DNA from: Pyrococcus furiosus DSM 3638
Lineage (GTDB): Archaea > Methanobacteriota_B > Thermococci > Thermococcales > Thermococcaceae
Length of the DNA: 64,000 nucleotides
Reading direction: 5' to 3'
Assembly (NCBI RefSeq): GCF_000007305.1
Contig: NC_003413.1
Span: 1,483,318 to 1,547,317 of the forward strand
Shown: piece by piece, positions 36,976 to 49,536 of the stretch
Layout of the letters: each line of letters opens with the position of its first letter
Numbering within the stretch: the first letter of the stretch is position 1
Notes under the pieces: model-generated
Seen by the model: the letters and a program-made list of their open reading frames with translations, nothing else
The model's database searches: none
What the model was told of the DNA's origin: nothing
Position numbers and translations under genes: made by a program

Positions 36976-37009
36976 ATTTATAAGCCGGAATTCTAATTAT
37001 ATAATGGCG

Positions 37010-37078
37010 GGCTTATGATGAACTTTCCCTACGGCCTGAGCGTCACGCGATGAGGAATACAGCCAGGGCTGATGAAGG
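37010..37078 (+). ncRNA. C/D-box guide sRNA upstream of a phosphoesterase
   Basis: C box ATGATGA at 37015-37021, D' CTGA at 37036-37039, C' CGATGAG at 37048-37054 and D CTGA at 37069-37072. Guides of 14 nt (37022-37035) and 14 nt (37055-37068). A TATA-like TTTATAAG at 36976-36983 lies about 30 bp upstream, so it likely has its own promoter. It ends 10 bp before the phosphoesterase start codon. Targets were not identified. Confidence 0.85.
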
Positions 37079-37087
37079 TGATTTAAA

Positions 37088-37780
37088 ATGCCTATTGCCC
37101 TCATTTCTGATATTCACTCGAACTTGGAAGCCCTAAAAGCCGTTTGGAAAGAAATTAAAGACGTTGATTTTGTGGTTTGTCTTGGTGATTTAGTAGGCTA
37201 TGGAGCAAGTCCAAACGAGGTTGTTGAGTTCATTAGAGAAAAATCCAAGAAAAAGAACATCCTATGCATTAGGGGCAACCACGATAATGCCATTGCATTT
37301 GGAATTGATTGGGGTTTTAATCCCTATGCCAGGGAAGCGGTGAGATGGCATCAGAGGGTTATGACTATAGAAAACCTAGAATTTTTAAGAAAATTACCCG
37401 TAAAGTTGTTTTTTGAATACGAAGGAAGAAGTTACCACATGGTTCACGGCTCTCCAAGGGCGCCTCTCGACGAATACTTATTCCCATGGCTCCCAGATTC
37501 CGAATTTTCCGATTGTTTAAAGTATATAAAAGAAGATGACCTGCTTGTAGGACATACTCATATTCCAATGCTTAAAATAATTGGAAGGAGGAGAGTTATA
37601 AACCCAGGTGGAGTGGGGCAGCCGAGAGATGGAGATTGGAGGGCTAGCTATGCAATAATCTATGAAAATGGAGAAGTGGAGTTCTTTAGAGTTGAATACG
37701 ACGTTGAAACTGCAGCAAGAAAAATTATAAAAGCAGGGTTACCACCATTTTTAGCCGAAAGATTATTCGAGGGAGTTTAG
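37088..37780 (+). CDS. Calcineurin-like metallophosphoesterase (YfcE/MJ0936-like)
   Basis: 230 residues. The metal motifs are in order: SDIHSN, GDLVGYG, RGNHDN, VHGSP and GHTHIP. Small archaeal members hydrolyse bis-pNPP and possibly cyclic nucleotides. AAGGTGATT before ATG 37088. Its last 18 bp overlap the convergent wecB gene. Confidence 0.9.
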   Translation: MPIALISDIHSNLEALKAVWKEIKDVDFVVCLGDLVGYGASPNEVVEFIREKSKKKNILCIRGNHDNAIAFGIDWGFNPYAREAVRWHQRVMTIENLEFLRKLPVKLFFEYEGRSYHMVHGSPRAPLDEYLFPWLPDSEFSDCLKYIKEDDLLVGHTHIPMLKIIGRRRVINPGGVGQPRDGDWRASYAIIYENGEVEFFRVEYDVETAARKIIKAGLPPFLAERLFEGV

Positions 37781-38905
37781 AAAGTTGGAGGATCTAACTT
37801 TTAACTTTCCTTTAGCCTTTAATTCCAACAAAATCTCCACTATTCTCTTTCCAGCATTTCCGTCTCCAAAAGGATTCTTTGCTGAGGCCATCTTTTCATA
37901 GAATTCCTCATCTTCAAGAAGCTTTGTTACATAGTAAAGGACCCTCTCTTTTTCTAATCCAACTAAAATATTTCCTCCAGCTTTAACTGTCTCAGGCCTC
38001 TCTGTGTTGTATCTTAGTGTCAGGCAGGGGACACCTAGTATTATGGCCTCCTCCTGAATTCCTCCCGAGTCCGTCATTATTATCTTTGCATTTTTCTCGA
38101 GCTTCAAAAAATCTAGATATCCCAGGGGTTTAGTTATTATTATGTTCTCCTTGTTGAGCTTGTTGATCAACCCAAATTCTTCAAGCCTCTTTTTAGTCCT
38201 GGGATGCATTGGATAAACAACTGTAAGCGGAAGAGAAGTTAAAATATCAACTAATTTTTCAAGCTTTTCCCTGTAATCAACGTTCTCTTTTCTATGTGCA
38301 GTCACCAATATGTATTCTTTCTCTTTAAGCCCCAATTCTTTGAGAATTTTGCTTTTTCTTTCTGCAATTTCAGAATTCTGAAGAACGGCATCGACTATTG
38401 TATTTCCCACAACGTACACATTCTCAACTATTCCCTCTTTCTCAAGATTTTTCTTGGCTTCCTCTGTTGGAGCAAATAGAACTTCACTTGCATGATCAGC
38501 CAATATCCTGTTAATTTCCTCTGGCATAGTCCTATCAAAACTCCTCAATCCAGCTTCTACGTGAGCAACAGGAATTAACAGCTTCACGCTCGCCAAAGCT
38601 CCTGCCAGCACAGTGTTTGTATCACCCTGGACTATTGAGACATCAGGCTTCTCTTCCATCAAAACTTTTTCTATTTTAATCATTGCAATTCCTGTTTGCT
38701 CGGCCTGAGTACCAGAACCCACTTCTAGGTGATAATCTATCTCTGGCAATTCTAGCTCTTCAAGAAATATTTTGCTCATCTCGTAATCATAATGTTGACC
38801 TGTGTGAATTAGCAGTGGCTCAACGTTCTTCTCTAAAAAACCCCTTATTACGGGAGAGAGTTTTATTATCTCAGGTCTCGTACCAAAAATTATAGCTGGC
38901 CTCAT
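37763..38905 (-). CDS. wecB: UDP-N-acetylglucosamine 2-epimerase
   Basis: 380 residues. GTRPEIIKLSPVI at the start, GDTNTVLAG, HVEAGLRS and DSGGIQEE in the nucleotide-binding half identify WecB. It converts UDP-GlcNAc to UDP-ManNAc. ATG 38905 overlaps the end of wecC by 4 bp, so the two act sequentially to make UDP-ManNAcA for surface glycans. Confidence 0.95.
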   Translation of the reverse strand: MRPAIIFGTRPEIIKLSPVIRGFLEKNVEPLLIHTGQHYDYEMSKIFLEELELPEIDYHLEVGSGTQAEQTGIAMIKIEKVLMEEKPDVSIVQGDTNTVLAGALASVKLLIPVAHVEAGLRSFDRTMPEEINRILADHASEVLFAPTEEAKKNLEKEGIVENVYVVGNTIVDAVLQNSEIAERKSKILKELGLKEKEYILVTAHRKENVDYREKLEKLVDILTSLPLTVVYPMHPRTKKRLEEFGLINKLNKENIIITKPLGYLDFLKLEKNAKIIMTDSGGIQEEAIILGVPCLTLRYNTERPETVKAGGNILVGLEKERVLYYVTKLLEDEEFYEKMASAKNPFGDGNAGKRIVEILLELKAKGKLKVRSSNFLNSLE

Positions 38906-40158
38906 ACGTCCCCTCTCCCCACTCCCTTAAATATGAAGCCTTTTGGAGGATTGCTAACTATTCCCCTTCCATCGATCAATATTTTGTGTCTCATTAACCT
39001 CCCTATTTCTTCCCAATTTAACTCCTTGAATTCTGGGTGGTCTGTAGCTATAACTACTGCATCGGCCTCCACAATTGCATCTTCTAAGCTCTTATGCGTT
39101 CCTCCCACGTATGGATCATATGTTCTAACTTCAAGGACTCTATCCCTTATAAGCTTCACAAAGGTCAATGCGGGAGAGTTCCTTATGTCATCTGTTCCTC
39201 CTTTATAAGCTAGACCTAGGACTGTCACAACTGCCTCCCTCTCCTCAACTCCCCCTTCTTCTAGGGCTTCAAAAAGCAGAGTTGCTACAAACTTTGGCAT
39301 GCTTTCATTTATTTTCCTAGCCAACCTTATTAGCCCAAATTCTTTTTTAGCGTTGGACAACAATAGGTAGGGATCCTTCGGCAAGCAGTGACCTCCAACC
39401 CCTATCCCTGGGAAGTGAATATTTACTCTTGGATGAGTATTTGCAATTCTTATTGCCTCAAAGATGTTTACACCATATTGATGAGCAAGAAGTGCAAACT
39501 CGTTTGCAAGGGCGATATTTACATCTCTGTAAGTGTTCTCCATGAGCTTTATCATTTCGGCTGTAGTTGCATCTGTAGCATATATCTCCCCTTTCACAAA
39601 GGATTTATACAACTTCACGGCTAGTTCAGTAGCTTTTTCACTAACTCCTCCTATCACCCTAGAATTGTAAACCAGCTCATAGAATATTCTACCTGGCATT
39701 ACCCTCTCTGGGGCATGGGCCATGTAAAAGTCCACACCTTCTCTAAACCCAGTCAAACTTTCAAGAAGCTTAGCCATTTTTATTGTAGTCCCAGGGGGCA
39801 CAGTGCTTTCTATAATTACTAGAGCCCCCCTATCAATTACTTCCGCAACAGATCTTATTGCGTTCTCCAAGTAAATTAAATTTGGCTTATTTCCCTCTAA
39901 TGGGGTTTGGACACATATAATGAATGCATTTGCTCCTCTAAGTTTTTCAACCTTTGTAGTTGCCTTGAGCCTTTCTTCCTTAACGACTTTATTCAGCTTT
40001 TCTTCAATACCAGGCTCAACTATGTGAGCTTTACCCGAATTTATTCTATCAACAACATCCTTCTTTACATCAAACCCAATCACTTCATATCCCGCTTCAG
40101 CAAACATTATTGCAGTGGGAAGCCCTATGTAACCTAATCCTATAACCGCGATTTTCAT
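38902..40158 (-). CDS. wecC: UDP-N-acetyl-D-mannosamine dehydrogenase
   Basis: 418 residues. GLGYIGLPTAIMFAEAG is the NAD-binding start, GVGGHCLPKDPYLL carries the catalytic Cys, and LGLAYKGGTDDIRNSPAL the C-terminal domain. It oxidises UDP-ManNAc to UDP-ManNAcA. The start ATG 40158 with GGGGGTT upstream is preferred to a longer in-frame start at 40206. First gene of the wecC-wecB operon. Confidence 0.95.
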   Translation of the reverse strand: MKIAVIGLGYIGLPTAIMFAEAGYEVIGFDVKKDVVDRINSGKAHIVEPGIEEKLNKVVKEERLKATTKVEKLRGANAFIICVQTPLEGNKPNLIYLENAIRSVAEVIDRGALVIIESTVPPGTTIKMAKLLESLTGFREGVDFYMAHAPERVMPGRIFYELVYNSRVIGGVSEKATELAVKLYKSFVKGEIYATDATTAEMIKLMENTYRDVNIALANEFALLAHQYGVNIFEAIRIANTHPRVNIHFPGIGVGGHCLPKDPYLLLSNAKKEFGLIRLARKINESMPKFVATLLFEALEEGGVEEREAVVTVLGLAYKGGTDDIRNSPALTFVKLIRDRVLEVRTYDPYVGGTHKSLEDAIVEADAVVIATDHPEFKELNWEEIGRLMRHKILIDGRGIVSNPPKGFIFKGVGRGDV

Positions 40159-40402
40159 TCTAACCCCCAGCTTATCAAATAGAACACAAAATTTAAGGAT
40201 TCTCATGAAACAACAAAATTCTGATAATATCTCTGCTTTTACAAAGTTCAGGACTTAAGTCGGAATTTTTGAAAAAATAAGAGATTAAAAGCACAAAGAA
40301 ACAAAAAGAAATTATGTGAAAGCTTAAAAAATCAAGAAGGAAACATTATCATCTAAAAACCCTTTTAACGCTCTACAGCCCCATAAATTATGGTTGAGTA
40401 AA

Positions 40403-41497
40403 ATGAAGGTGTGGATAGATATAATGAATGCCCCTCATGCTCATTTTTTCAAAGGTGTAATTAGGGAATTGGAAAAGAGAGGATTTGACGTGCTAGTCAC
40501 AACTAGGGAATTTGATGGTCTAACTCAAATACTTGACATGCTTGGGATAGAATACATAGTAATTGGAAAGCATGGAGGAGCCACACTCGAGGGAAAACTG
40601 CTAGCTAGCGCTGAAAGAGTATACAAGCTCTCAAAGCTAATTATAGAGGAAAAACCAGATATTGCAATTTATAAGAACAATCCTGAGGCTCCTAGAATTG
40701 CATTTGGTCTTAGGATTCCCTCCATAGGATTCGTTGATAATGAAACTGCAGTTCCTCAAAACAAGCTCATGTTCCCATTCACAACTAGACTCCTTTATCC
40801 TTCCCCAATTAGTGTCTATGATCTGCTAAAATGCGGAGCTGATTTAGATTCCCTAAGACCCGTAAATGGAATAGCCGAGATAGCTAACGTTTACGGTTTT
40901 ATTCCAAGTGAAGATCCTCTAAAGGAGCTTGGCCTTAAGAAATACTCATATATAGTTATGAGACCAGAGCCAATTAAGGCTAATTACTTTAATGGGGATA
41001 AAGAGAGAAGCATTTTGGAAGATATAATACCTCTTCTTCCAGATATCCCAATCGTTCTCTTCCCAAGGACAGAAGAACAAGGGAGAATATTTGAAAAATT
41101 TGATAATGTGATAATTCCCTCAAAAGTTCTAGATACGCACAGCCTCCTTTACTATGCAAAGTTGATGATTGGAGCTGGAGGAACTATGAATAGAGAAGCA
41201 TTGGTTTTAGGAACTCCAGCAATTTCAACTTATCCTGGGAAGCTATTGGCAGTGACCAAGTGGCTAATTAAGAAAGGAGTACTTTTCCACTCAACAAACC
41301 CCATAGAAGTTGCAACAAAGACCTGGGAAATAATTAGGAAAAACACAACCTACAGGAGGTTCATAAGAGAAACAATGGCATCAATGGAAAACCCTGTCGA
41401 TGCAATACTAGATGAGGTAGAAAAAGTTCTAGAGTCCAGCGAGCTTGGGAGTTATGAAGGCCTCTATAAAAGCAGCTATAAGGAGAAGAACTATTGA
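40403..41497 (+). CDS. DUF354-family glycosyltransferase-like protein
   Basis: 364 residues. DIMNAPHAHFFKGVIRELEKRG and the C-terminal GAGGTMNREALVLGTPAI match DUF354, which has a GT-B-like fold related to UDP-GlcNAc 2-epimerase. It stands beside wecC/wecB, so a role in surface-sugar synthesis is plausible. ATG 40403 follows a weak site; a TTG at 40394 is an alternative. The gap 40159-40402 (about 245 bp) holds nothing recognised apart from AT-rich promoter sequence. Its 3' 69 bp overlap the SpoIIM gene. Confidence 0.75.
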   Translation: MKVWIDIMNAPHAHFFKGVIRELEKRGFDVLVTTREFDGLTQILDMLGIEYIVIGKHGGATLEGKLLASAERVYKLSKLIIEEKPDIAIYKNNPEAPRIAFGLRIPSIGFVDNETAVPQNKLMFPFTTRLLYPSPISVYDLLKCGADLDSLRPVNGIAEIANVYGFIPSEDPLKELGLKKYSYIVMRPEPIKANYFNGDKERSILEDIIPLLPDIPIVLFPRTEEQGRIFEKFDNVIIPSKVLDTHSLLYYAKLMIGAGGTMNREALVLGTPAISTYPGKLLAVTKWLIKKGVLFHSTNPIEVATKTWEIIRKNTTYRRFIRETMASMENPVDAILDEVEKVLESSELGSYEGLYKSSYKEKNY

Positions 41498-41986
41498 GAT
41501 TCCCAGGATCCGTAGCATTTTTTTAAATCCTATTTGAACTCTTGCCCCGAAGCTACCCTTTCCGTGTAGAATTTCTGAAAACCAGAGAATACCCGCTGTT
41601 CCAGCCAAAGCTAGGGCAGGAATTTCTATTATCCCGTGAGGAACTATCGAAAGCAAAACCTTTGTTATTGGGAGTGAACGAGATACATGGACAACTACAA
41701 CCCCAACTACTAAACCATTAAAGAACATTATCAGAAGTGGCACTATACCAAATGCTATTCCCAGAAGTGCAGAAAGAATAGCCACTCTGGTGTTGTTTAG
41801 GAATATAAACACAAACATCTTGAATGGAGAGTTTAATAGGAAGTTATTTCCCCCACCCAAAATCTCTTTAATTCCTCTAACAGCTTCCTCACTTACCTTT
41901 GGATTGTAGTAGCCAATGAGTGCCCCAACAAAGGTTCCAAATAGAAATACAGAAATTAGAATTACAAAGACTTTTTTAACATTCAT
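41429..41986 (-). CDS. SpoIIM/DUF95-family membrane protein
   Basis: 185 residues with about five membrane helices and the family pattern NNTRVAILSALLGIAFGIVPLLIMFFNG...VPHGIIEIPALALAG. In Bacillus SpoIIM acts in septal peptidoglycan remodelling; archaea lack that wall, so the function here is open. Overlaps the previous gene's start by 4 bp. Its 3' end overlaps the DUF354 gene by 69 bp, tail to tail. Confidence 0.85.
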   Translation of the reverse strand: MNVKKVFVILISVFLFGTFVGALIGYYNPKVSEEAVRGIKEILGGGNNFLLNSPFKMFVFIFLNNTRVAILSALLGIAFGIVPLLIMFFNGLVVGVVVVHVSRSLPITKVLLSIVPHGIIEIPALALAGTAGILWFSEILHGKGSFGARVQIGFKKMLRILGISIVLLLIAAFIEAFITPKLAGL

Positions 41987-42264
41987 TTTTTGCCCTCCAA
42001 TGCCTTTTTAAGGGCCAGCTTAAAATCCTCTACATTTACATAGGGAGTTTCAACATCATGCCTTCTAGAGAAGAAGTCCTCAATAATTCCTTCAAGCTCA
42101 GACACAGGCCTGCCTTCCATCTCCTTTTCCAACTGAAAAATAGCTTCTTCAGGATATACGAAGAAGTCACCAGTTATTAGAACTTTCCTCGCAATTCCAT
42201 CCTCTTCCTCTATCTCTATTCTTATCAATCCTTTCTTTGCCTTATGCTCCCCAATGAGTTTCAT
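41983..42264 (-). CDS. Lipoate-protein ligase C-terminal domain-like protein
   Basis: 93 residues. HKAKKGLIRIEIEEEDG...VLITGDFFVYPEEAIFQLEKEMEG fits the small stand-alone C-terminal domain (LplB) that archaeal bipartite lipoate ligases need together with LplA. No LplA is in this window. ATG 42264 after GGGAGG is chosen over an upstream start. It overlaps the SpoIIM gene by 4 bp. Confidence 0.7.
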   Translation of the reverse strand: MKLIGEHKAKKGLIRIEIEEEDGIARKVLITGDFFVYPEEAIFQLEKEMEGRPVSELEGIIEDFFSRRHDVETPYVNVEDFKLALKKALEGKK

Positions 42265-42344
42265 ATATCCTCCCCTCCCAATTCTATGCACTCACGCTTA
42301 TTAAACTTTTTTGCTACTAGGAGAGGTACTATGAATGAACTTAA

Positions 42345-44868
<2,524 letters not shown>

Positions 44869-44872
<4 letters not shown>

Positions 44873-45873
44873 TTAATTACCTCCTCAATTTTTAACCCTT
44901 CTCTGCTGATTTCAGTTATCATAGGAGTTCCCCCTGCAATTCTTATAGCTGTAGCAACTTCTCTCTGCTTGTTCGGTGCCAAGGCATACATACAACCTCC
45001 TCCCCCAGCCCCAGTTATCTTAGCTCCTAGGGCTCCCGCAACCCTAGCCGCGTACACTAGTTCACTCAACTTTTTAGTTGAAACACCCAAAGCATCTAAA
45101 AGACCGTGATTAATGTTCATCAAAACCCCAAGCCTTTCAAATTTTTCCTCCTTATCAACATTTGAAAGTATTACATCCTTGGCTTTCTCGACAACTTTTC
45201 CCATAGCCTCTAATATGGGAACAATCAACTCGGGCATCTCCTCATATCTTTTCCTAACCATTGCAACTAACTCCTTAGTTGGACCTGAGGAGCCCGTGTA
45301 TCCAACAACTATTGGAAGCTCCATGAAGGGAAGGTGTTCAAATTTACCCTTTTCATAGAATATAAACCCCCCTATTGCAGAGACCGTTGGGTCTATACCA
45401 CTTGACGCACCTTGAACAAGTAATTCAGTCTTGTGACCCATCTTAGCTATTTCCTCCTTACTTAGCTCAAGTCCTAGTAACTTTGATACAGCCCCAATTG
45501 TGGCTACTGCCACGGCAGCAGAAGAGCCCAATCCAGCACCAACTGGAATTTGAGAAGTTATGCTAACCTTAATACCAACATTTTTCTTATCTGCCTCCTC
45601 TAAAACTAAATTTATTGCCTCTCTAACATAGCTCAAAACTTCAGCTGCTTTTCCATAATCTGTCTCGAAATATATCTCATTTTCAGAAAATGAAACCGTA
45701 AGTCCAGGAACTTTAATGTCATGAGCTTCAATTCTTATTTTTTTCTCCCGAATTAGCTCAGCCTCCACAAAAGTTCGTAAATCAATGGCAGCAGCTATCG
45801 CTGGCTTTCCGTAAACTACGCTATGCTCTCCAAAAAGAATAACTTTTGCGGGAGCTGAGGCTATAACTTTCAT
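44869..45873 (-). CDS. mvk: Mevalonate kinase
   Basis: 334 residues, GHMP kinase family. The ATP loop [19 protein letters not shown] lies near residue 105, GEHSVVYG is the substrate motif at the start, and [14 protein letters not shown] is the C-terminal GHMP motif. It phosphorylates mevalonate. First committed kinase of the pathway, followed by IPK in the same operon. Confidence 0.96.
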
Positions 45874-45883
45874 CTTAACCCCC

Positions 45884-46762
45884 TCAAGCCTTCCTCATTA
45901 CTATGCTAGCGTATCCCACTATTGCATCTGTGCTCCGACTAACTTCAAAGCTCGTAGTGTAGTGAAGAAGCTCTGCTTCAATTGCCCCAGCAAGCTTAGA
46001 GTAGACTATTCCAACTCCTACTCCACCTGGGCCGCACATGGTATGATTCATAGCATTTATTTCCTCAAACATTCCCTCTACATCAAAGTCAAGTATCCTT
46101 CTAATTACTCTCATATCCCACTCCTTTACTAGGTTGGGTAATTCATCAGCTCTAGCCCTGAACGGAACGTAGCCATAAAATTCTCCATAGTGCATAAAGT
46201 CAGTGCTTGCTATAACCACAATATCTCTTCCAAGCTCCTGGGAAGCCTCGTAAATTGCTTTTCCTAGTGCATAAGATACTTCTTCATCTTGTATTCCTAG
46301 GGTTATTGGAACTATCTTAACATCTTTTCCGGAAAGTTCTGCCAAATACTGTATAAATGGAAGTTGGACTTCTATGGAGTGCTCGTATTTGTGAGCTAAG
46401 TCATCTAAATCTGCTATCTCGGAAAGTTCAGTGATTCTCCTTGCCAGCTTTTCATCAACCTTTATTCTCCCTAGCGGAGTTTCCCACTCACCTTTTGGAT
46501 AGACAGCGATGGGCGAACCAAGTCCAGTATGATTTGGGCCAAGTATCACAAAGACCTCTGGAAGACCATCCTCATATATGGCCTTGTATGTTCTAGAAGC
46601 GGTGTAGCCTGAGAATATGTAGCCCGCATGAGGAGCAACACCTGCGGTGATTCTCCTTGAGTTTCCTTCCTCCCCTAAATCAGTGAAGAACCTTTTGAGC
46701 ATTTCCACAAGCTCTGCATCATCTGGATAAAACTGCCCTGCAACAACAGCACGCCTTATCAT
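45884..46762 (-). CDS. MEMO1-family protein
   Basis: 292 residues. [31 protein letters not shown] and [13 protein letters not shown] match the MEMO family, related in fold to non-heme iron dioxygenases, with His-rich metal site residues. In eukaryotes Memo acts in cell signalling; the archaeal role is unknown. GGTGAG fixes ATG 46762. It lies 11 bp before mvk in the same operon, as is common in archaea. Confidence 0.9.
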   Translation of the reverse strand: MIRRAVVAGQFYPDDAELVEMLKRFFTDLGEEGNSRRITAGVAPHAGYIFSGYTASRTYKAIYEDGLPEVFVILGPNHTGLGSPIAVYPKGEWETPLGRIKVDEKLARRITELSEIADLDDLAHKYEHSIEVQLPFIQYLAELSGKDVKIVPITLGIQDEEVSYALGKAIYEASQELGRDIVVIASTDFMHYGEFYGYVPFRARADELPNLVKEWDMRVIRRILDFDVEGMFEEINAMNHTMCGPGGVGVGIVYSKLAGAIEAELLHYTTSFEVSRSTDAIVGYASIVMRKA

Positions 46763-46809
46763 CTTTCTCACCAAAAAATATTGTTATGCGAGATATTTTA
46801 ACGATTTCT

Positions 46810-47847
46810 TCAGAAGGAACTGTGAAGTTTAAGACCACTTCCGGTAAGTGGGACTACGAAGGATTTTCCCTCATCTTCAAAAAATTTAAGGGCCGCGTAT
46901 GCTACCGCTGACGTAGGTTCAACGATAAATCCCATTCTATAGAGCTCAGTAAGAGCTTGCCTAGTCACCCTTTCCCCAATACTTATGCACGACCCATTTG
47001 ACTCTTTAATAATCCGAAACATCTCCTCTTTCCTGGGTGGATTAGGTATAGCTATTCCATCAGCCAAGACGTTTGCCTCACTATTACTCCTTTTACACAA
47101 ACTTTCAAATCCTTTAGCTTGAACAGCTATCATTTTGGGGAGCCTAGATATCTCCCCCATTTCAAACAACTCCTTAAATCCCTTCCATATTCCTATGAAG
47201 AGCGTTCCACTTCCTGTTGGAACTACAACATATTCAGGCACTCCCACCTGCTCATAGATTTCATATGCCACTGTTTTTGTCCCCTCGAGAAAATATGGAT
47301 TCAACCAGTGGGAGAGATAAGGAATGTTGTTTTCCCTTGAGTACTTAACGGCTTCTTCATGAACTTTCATTCTATCTCCTTCAACTATATGAAGCTCTGC
47401 TCCAAATGAAGATAACAAAGAGAGTTTTTCCTTTCTAGTATTAGATGAGACAAAAATGTGAGTTCTAATGTTGGAGAACGCTGAGTATACTGCCATGCTA
47501 ATAGCAGCATTCCCAGAACTATCTATCACAATCTCCTTAATTTTTAACTCTTTAAGTTTTGCAACAGTTACATAAGTTCCTCTGTCCTTAAAAGACCCCG
47601 TGGGATGAAGATACTCCAACTTAAATATGACATTTTTAACTTTACTAACAGGTGTTACAGGAGGATGGAGATAGGGGAGAAATCTCTCATTGACAGGCAG
47701 ATAGGGCAAATATCTTCTCATGTCAAAATATCTTCTCTGTGGAGCAAAGGATGAATACTTTCTTTCAACCAACAGAGTTCCTTCACACTCGCACTGAATT
47801 CTCAAATCTTCTTCATAAACTCTATTGCATTTTGTACATCTCAACAA
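46810..47847 (-). CDS. thrC: Threonine synthase-like PLP enzyme
   Basis: 345 residues. An N-terminal zinc ribbon (CTKCNRVYEEDLRIQCECEG, C-x2-C...C-x-C) precedes the PLP lysine in PTGSFKDRG and the glycine loop PTGSGTLFIG. It converts O-phosphohomoserine to threonine; archaeal paralogues may have other substrates, so the exact reaction is moderately certain. It lies 48 bp upstream of the MEMO gene and 42 bp downstream of rps2. Confidence 0.8.
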   Translation of the reverse strand: MLRCTKCNRVYEEDLRIQCECEGTLLVERKYSSFAPQRRYFDMRRYLPYLPVNERFLPYLHPPVTPVSKVKNVIFKLEYLHPTGSFKDRGTYVTVAKLKELKIKEIVIDSSGNAAISMAVYSAFSNIRTHIFVSSNTRKEKLSLLSSFGAELHIVEGDRMKVHEEAVKYSRENNIPYLSHWLNPYFLEGTKTVAYEIYEQVGVPEYVVVPTGSGTLFIGIWKGFKELFEMGEISRLPKMIAVQAKGFESLCKRSNSEANVLADGIAIPNPPRKEEMFRIIKESNGSCISIGERVTRQALTELYRMGFIVEPTSAVAYAALKFFEDEGKSFVVPLTGSGLKLHSSF

Positions 47848-47888
47848 TTAAATCCACCAAGAAACAAAAGTAAAGAAAAAATAAAAAT

Positions 47889-48497
47889 TTACCTTCTCAC
47901 GATCTTCATCTCGAATTCTTCAACGGGTATCTTGAAGTCTTCCCTGCTCTGTATCTCTCCTCTGTTGTAGAGAATTTCTCTTGCGAGTATCCAATAAATT
48001 AAGGCCAAAGCTTTTCTTCCCTTGTTATTTGTAGGAATTGCAAGGTCAACATAGCTTAATAGATTTTCAGTATCTACTAGAGCCACTATTGGGATACCAA
48101 TTTCAACGGCTTCTCTCATAGCTTGGTGATCAGCTCTTGGGTCTGTAACAATTAGAACATCTGGCTCAAAGAAGTTTTTAACTGCTGGGTTGGTCATCGT
48201 TCCTGGAAGAAATCTTCCTGGAATCGCTCTAGCTCCGGTAACTTCACCAAACTTCTTGACTGGTTTTTGGCCATAGAGTCTAACACTCACTGCAAGTATG
48301 CTCTGAGGCTCAAATTTTGCTAGGAACTTTCCAGCAACCTTTAGCCTTTCATCAGTCTTCCTGACGTCTAAAACGTATAGTCCATCTTGCCTTACCCTGT
48401 AGATAAACTTCTTCATGTCTTTGGTTTTTTGCTGTGTTCCTATGTGCACTCCAGCAGCCAAATACTGGTCGAGTGGAACTAGATACTCATCAGCCAT
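47889..48497 (-). CDS. rps2: Ribosomal protein S2 (uS2)
   Basis: 202 residues of the shorter archaeal type. [21 protein letters not shown] and [27 protein letters not shown] are the family signatures. Position immediately after the enolase-like gene, as in other archaeal RNA polymerase/ribosome operons. Small subunit; binds at the 30S head-body junction. Confidence 0.96.
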
Positions 48498-48510
48498 TTC
48501 TCAACACCCC

Positions 48511-49530
48511 CTATTCTTCAAACGTTATTATCCTACCTCTTTCACCCAACTCTTCAGCAATTCTATTCAATTCATTTATTTTTTCAACAGAGTTCATGTG
48601 GATCAGCATGGCAGGACATCTCAAACCCAGGGCAAGGTGTGGTAGAGTTTCATCTGCAGGCTCATATTTACTTTCGGACAAAATTGGGGTTATTTTTTCT
48701 GCTTTCACATCATTCACGAAGTTGTATAGATCAGTGAGCGTTCCCAGGTTTATAGGTTTTATTGATAATGCGTTATAGTACTTCCTGTCGAGTATGTTAT
48801 ACTTCCTGTACAGGTACTCCCCGTCTATAAATACCCCATGGGTGCCAGCTATCAGCTCTAGAAATAGCTCTGGAGTTCCAATGGGCTTTATGTAAGCAAT
48901 ATTGTAGTCCTCAACAATTTCTAGAACCTTTTCGGTTTCCAGCTCTTTTCTCATTGTAATACCAAGGCTAACCTCCAAACCTAATTCCAAACCAACTTGC
49001 TCGGAAGCCTTTGATAGCTCTTCTAAGGAGAGGGAAAAATCTAGTAGGCGAACAACGGCATCTATGATATCAGTGACTTCCAGGAGGTCTCTCACTATCA
49101 CGTGATATTCAAAATTTTCATCAGCTCCAAATGTAACTACTGGCACTGGGAGTTCGGTTGTGAATGTACCTCCTATATAAGAGTACAAGGAGATATTCCT
49201 AGAATTCGCGGCAGCCTTTGCCACAGCTACGGAAACTGCCAGTGCTGTATTTGCTCCTATATGGCTAAAGTTATCAGTACCATCAATTTCCCAAAGGTAG
49301 CTATCAATAAGCTCTTGATCAATTGCATCAAACCCTATCAACTCTGGGCCAATTATTTCATCAACTTCACTGACAGCTCTCCTTGCCTCAGCTATATAGA
49401 GGGCAGGATTTTCATCAATGGGAGCAGCGAACCTACCAAAACTTTCATCAGTAACAACGTCAACTTCTACAGAGTATTGTCCTCCCCTTAAAACGACAAT
49501 TCTCCCAATTATATCTTGAATAATGCTCAT
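48511..49530 (-). CDS. Degenerate enolase-like protein
   Basis: 339 residues, about 90 shorter than enolase. The enolase scaffold is visible (IGRIVVLRGGQYSVEVDV, ELIDSYLWEIDGTDNFSHIGANTALAVSVAVAKAAA), but the GASTG loop reads FGRFAAPIDENP and the metal ligand and lysine regions do not match (for example FIDGEY, LSESKYEPADE). Catalysis is unlikely. It sits in the usual enolase slot between rpoK and rps2. A ribosome-linked or structural role is possible. Confidence 0.85.
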   Translation of the reverse strand: MSIIQDIIGRIVVLRGGQYSVEVDVVTDESFGRFAAPIDENPALYIAEARRAVSEVDEIIGPELIGFDAIDQELIDSYLWEIDGTDNFSHIGANTALAVSVAVAKAAANSRNISLYSYIGGTFTTELPVPVVTFGADENFEYHVIVRDLLEVTDIIDAVVRLLDFSLSLEELSKASEQVGLELGLEVSLGITMRKELETEKVLEIVEDYNIAYIKPIGTPELFLELIAGTHGVFIDGEYLYRKYNILDRKYYNALSIKPINLGTLTDLYNFVNDVKAEKITPILSESKYEPADETLPHLALGLRCPAMLIHMNSVEKINELNRIAEELGERGRIITFEE

Positions 49531-49536
49531 CTTCCA

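Noticed and set aside
49098-49113. Near-palindrome TATCACGTGATA-like as a TrmBL1 glycolytic motif
   Set aside because: It lies within the enolase-like coding region and lacks the 5-nt spacer of the known motif.
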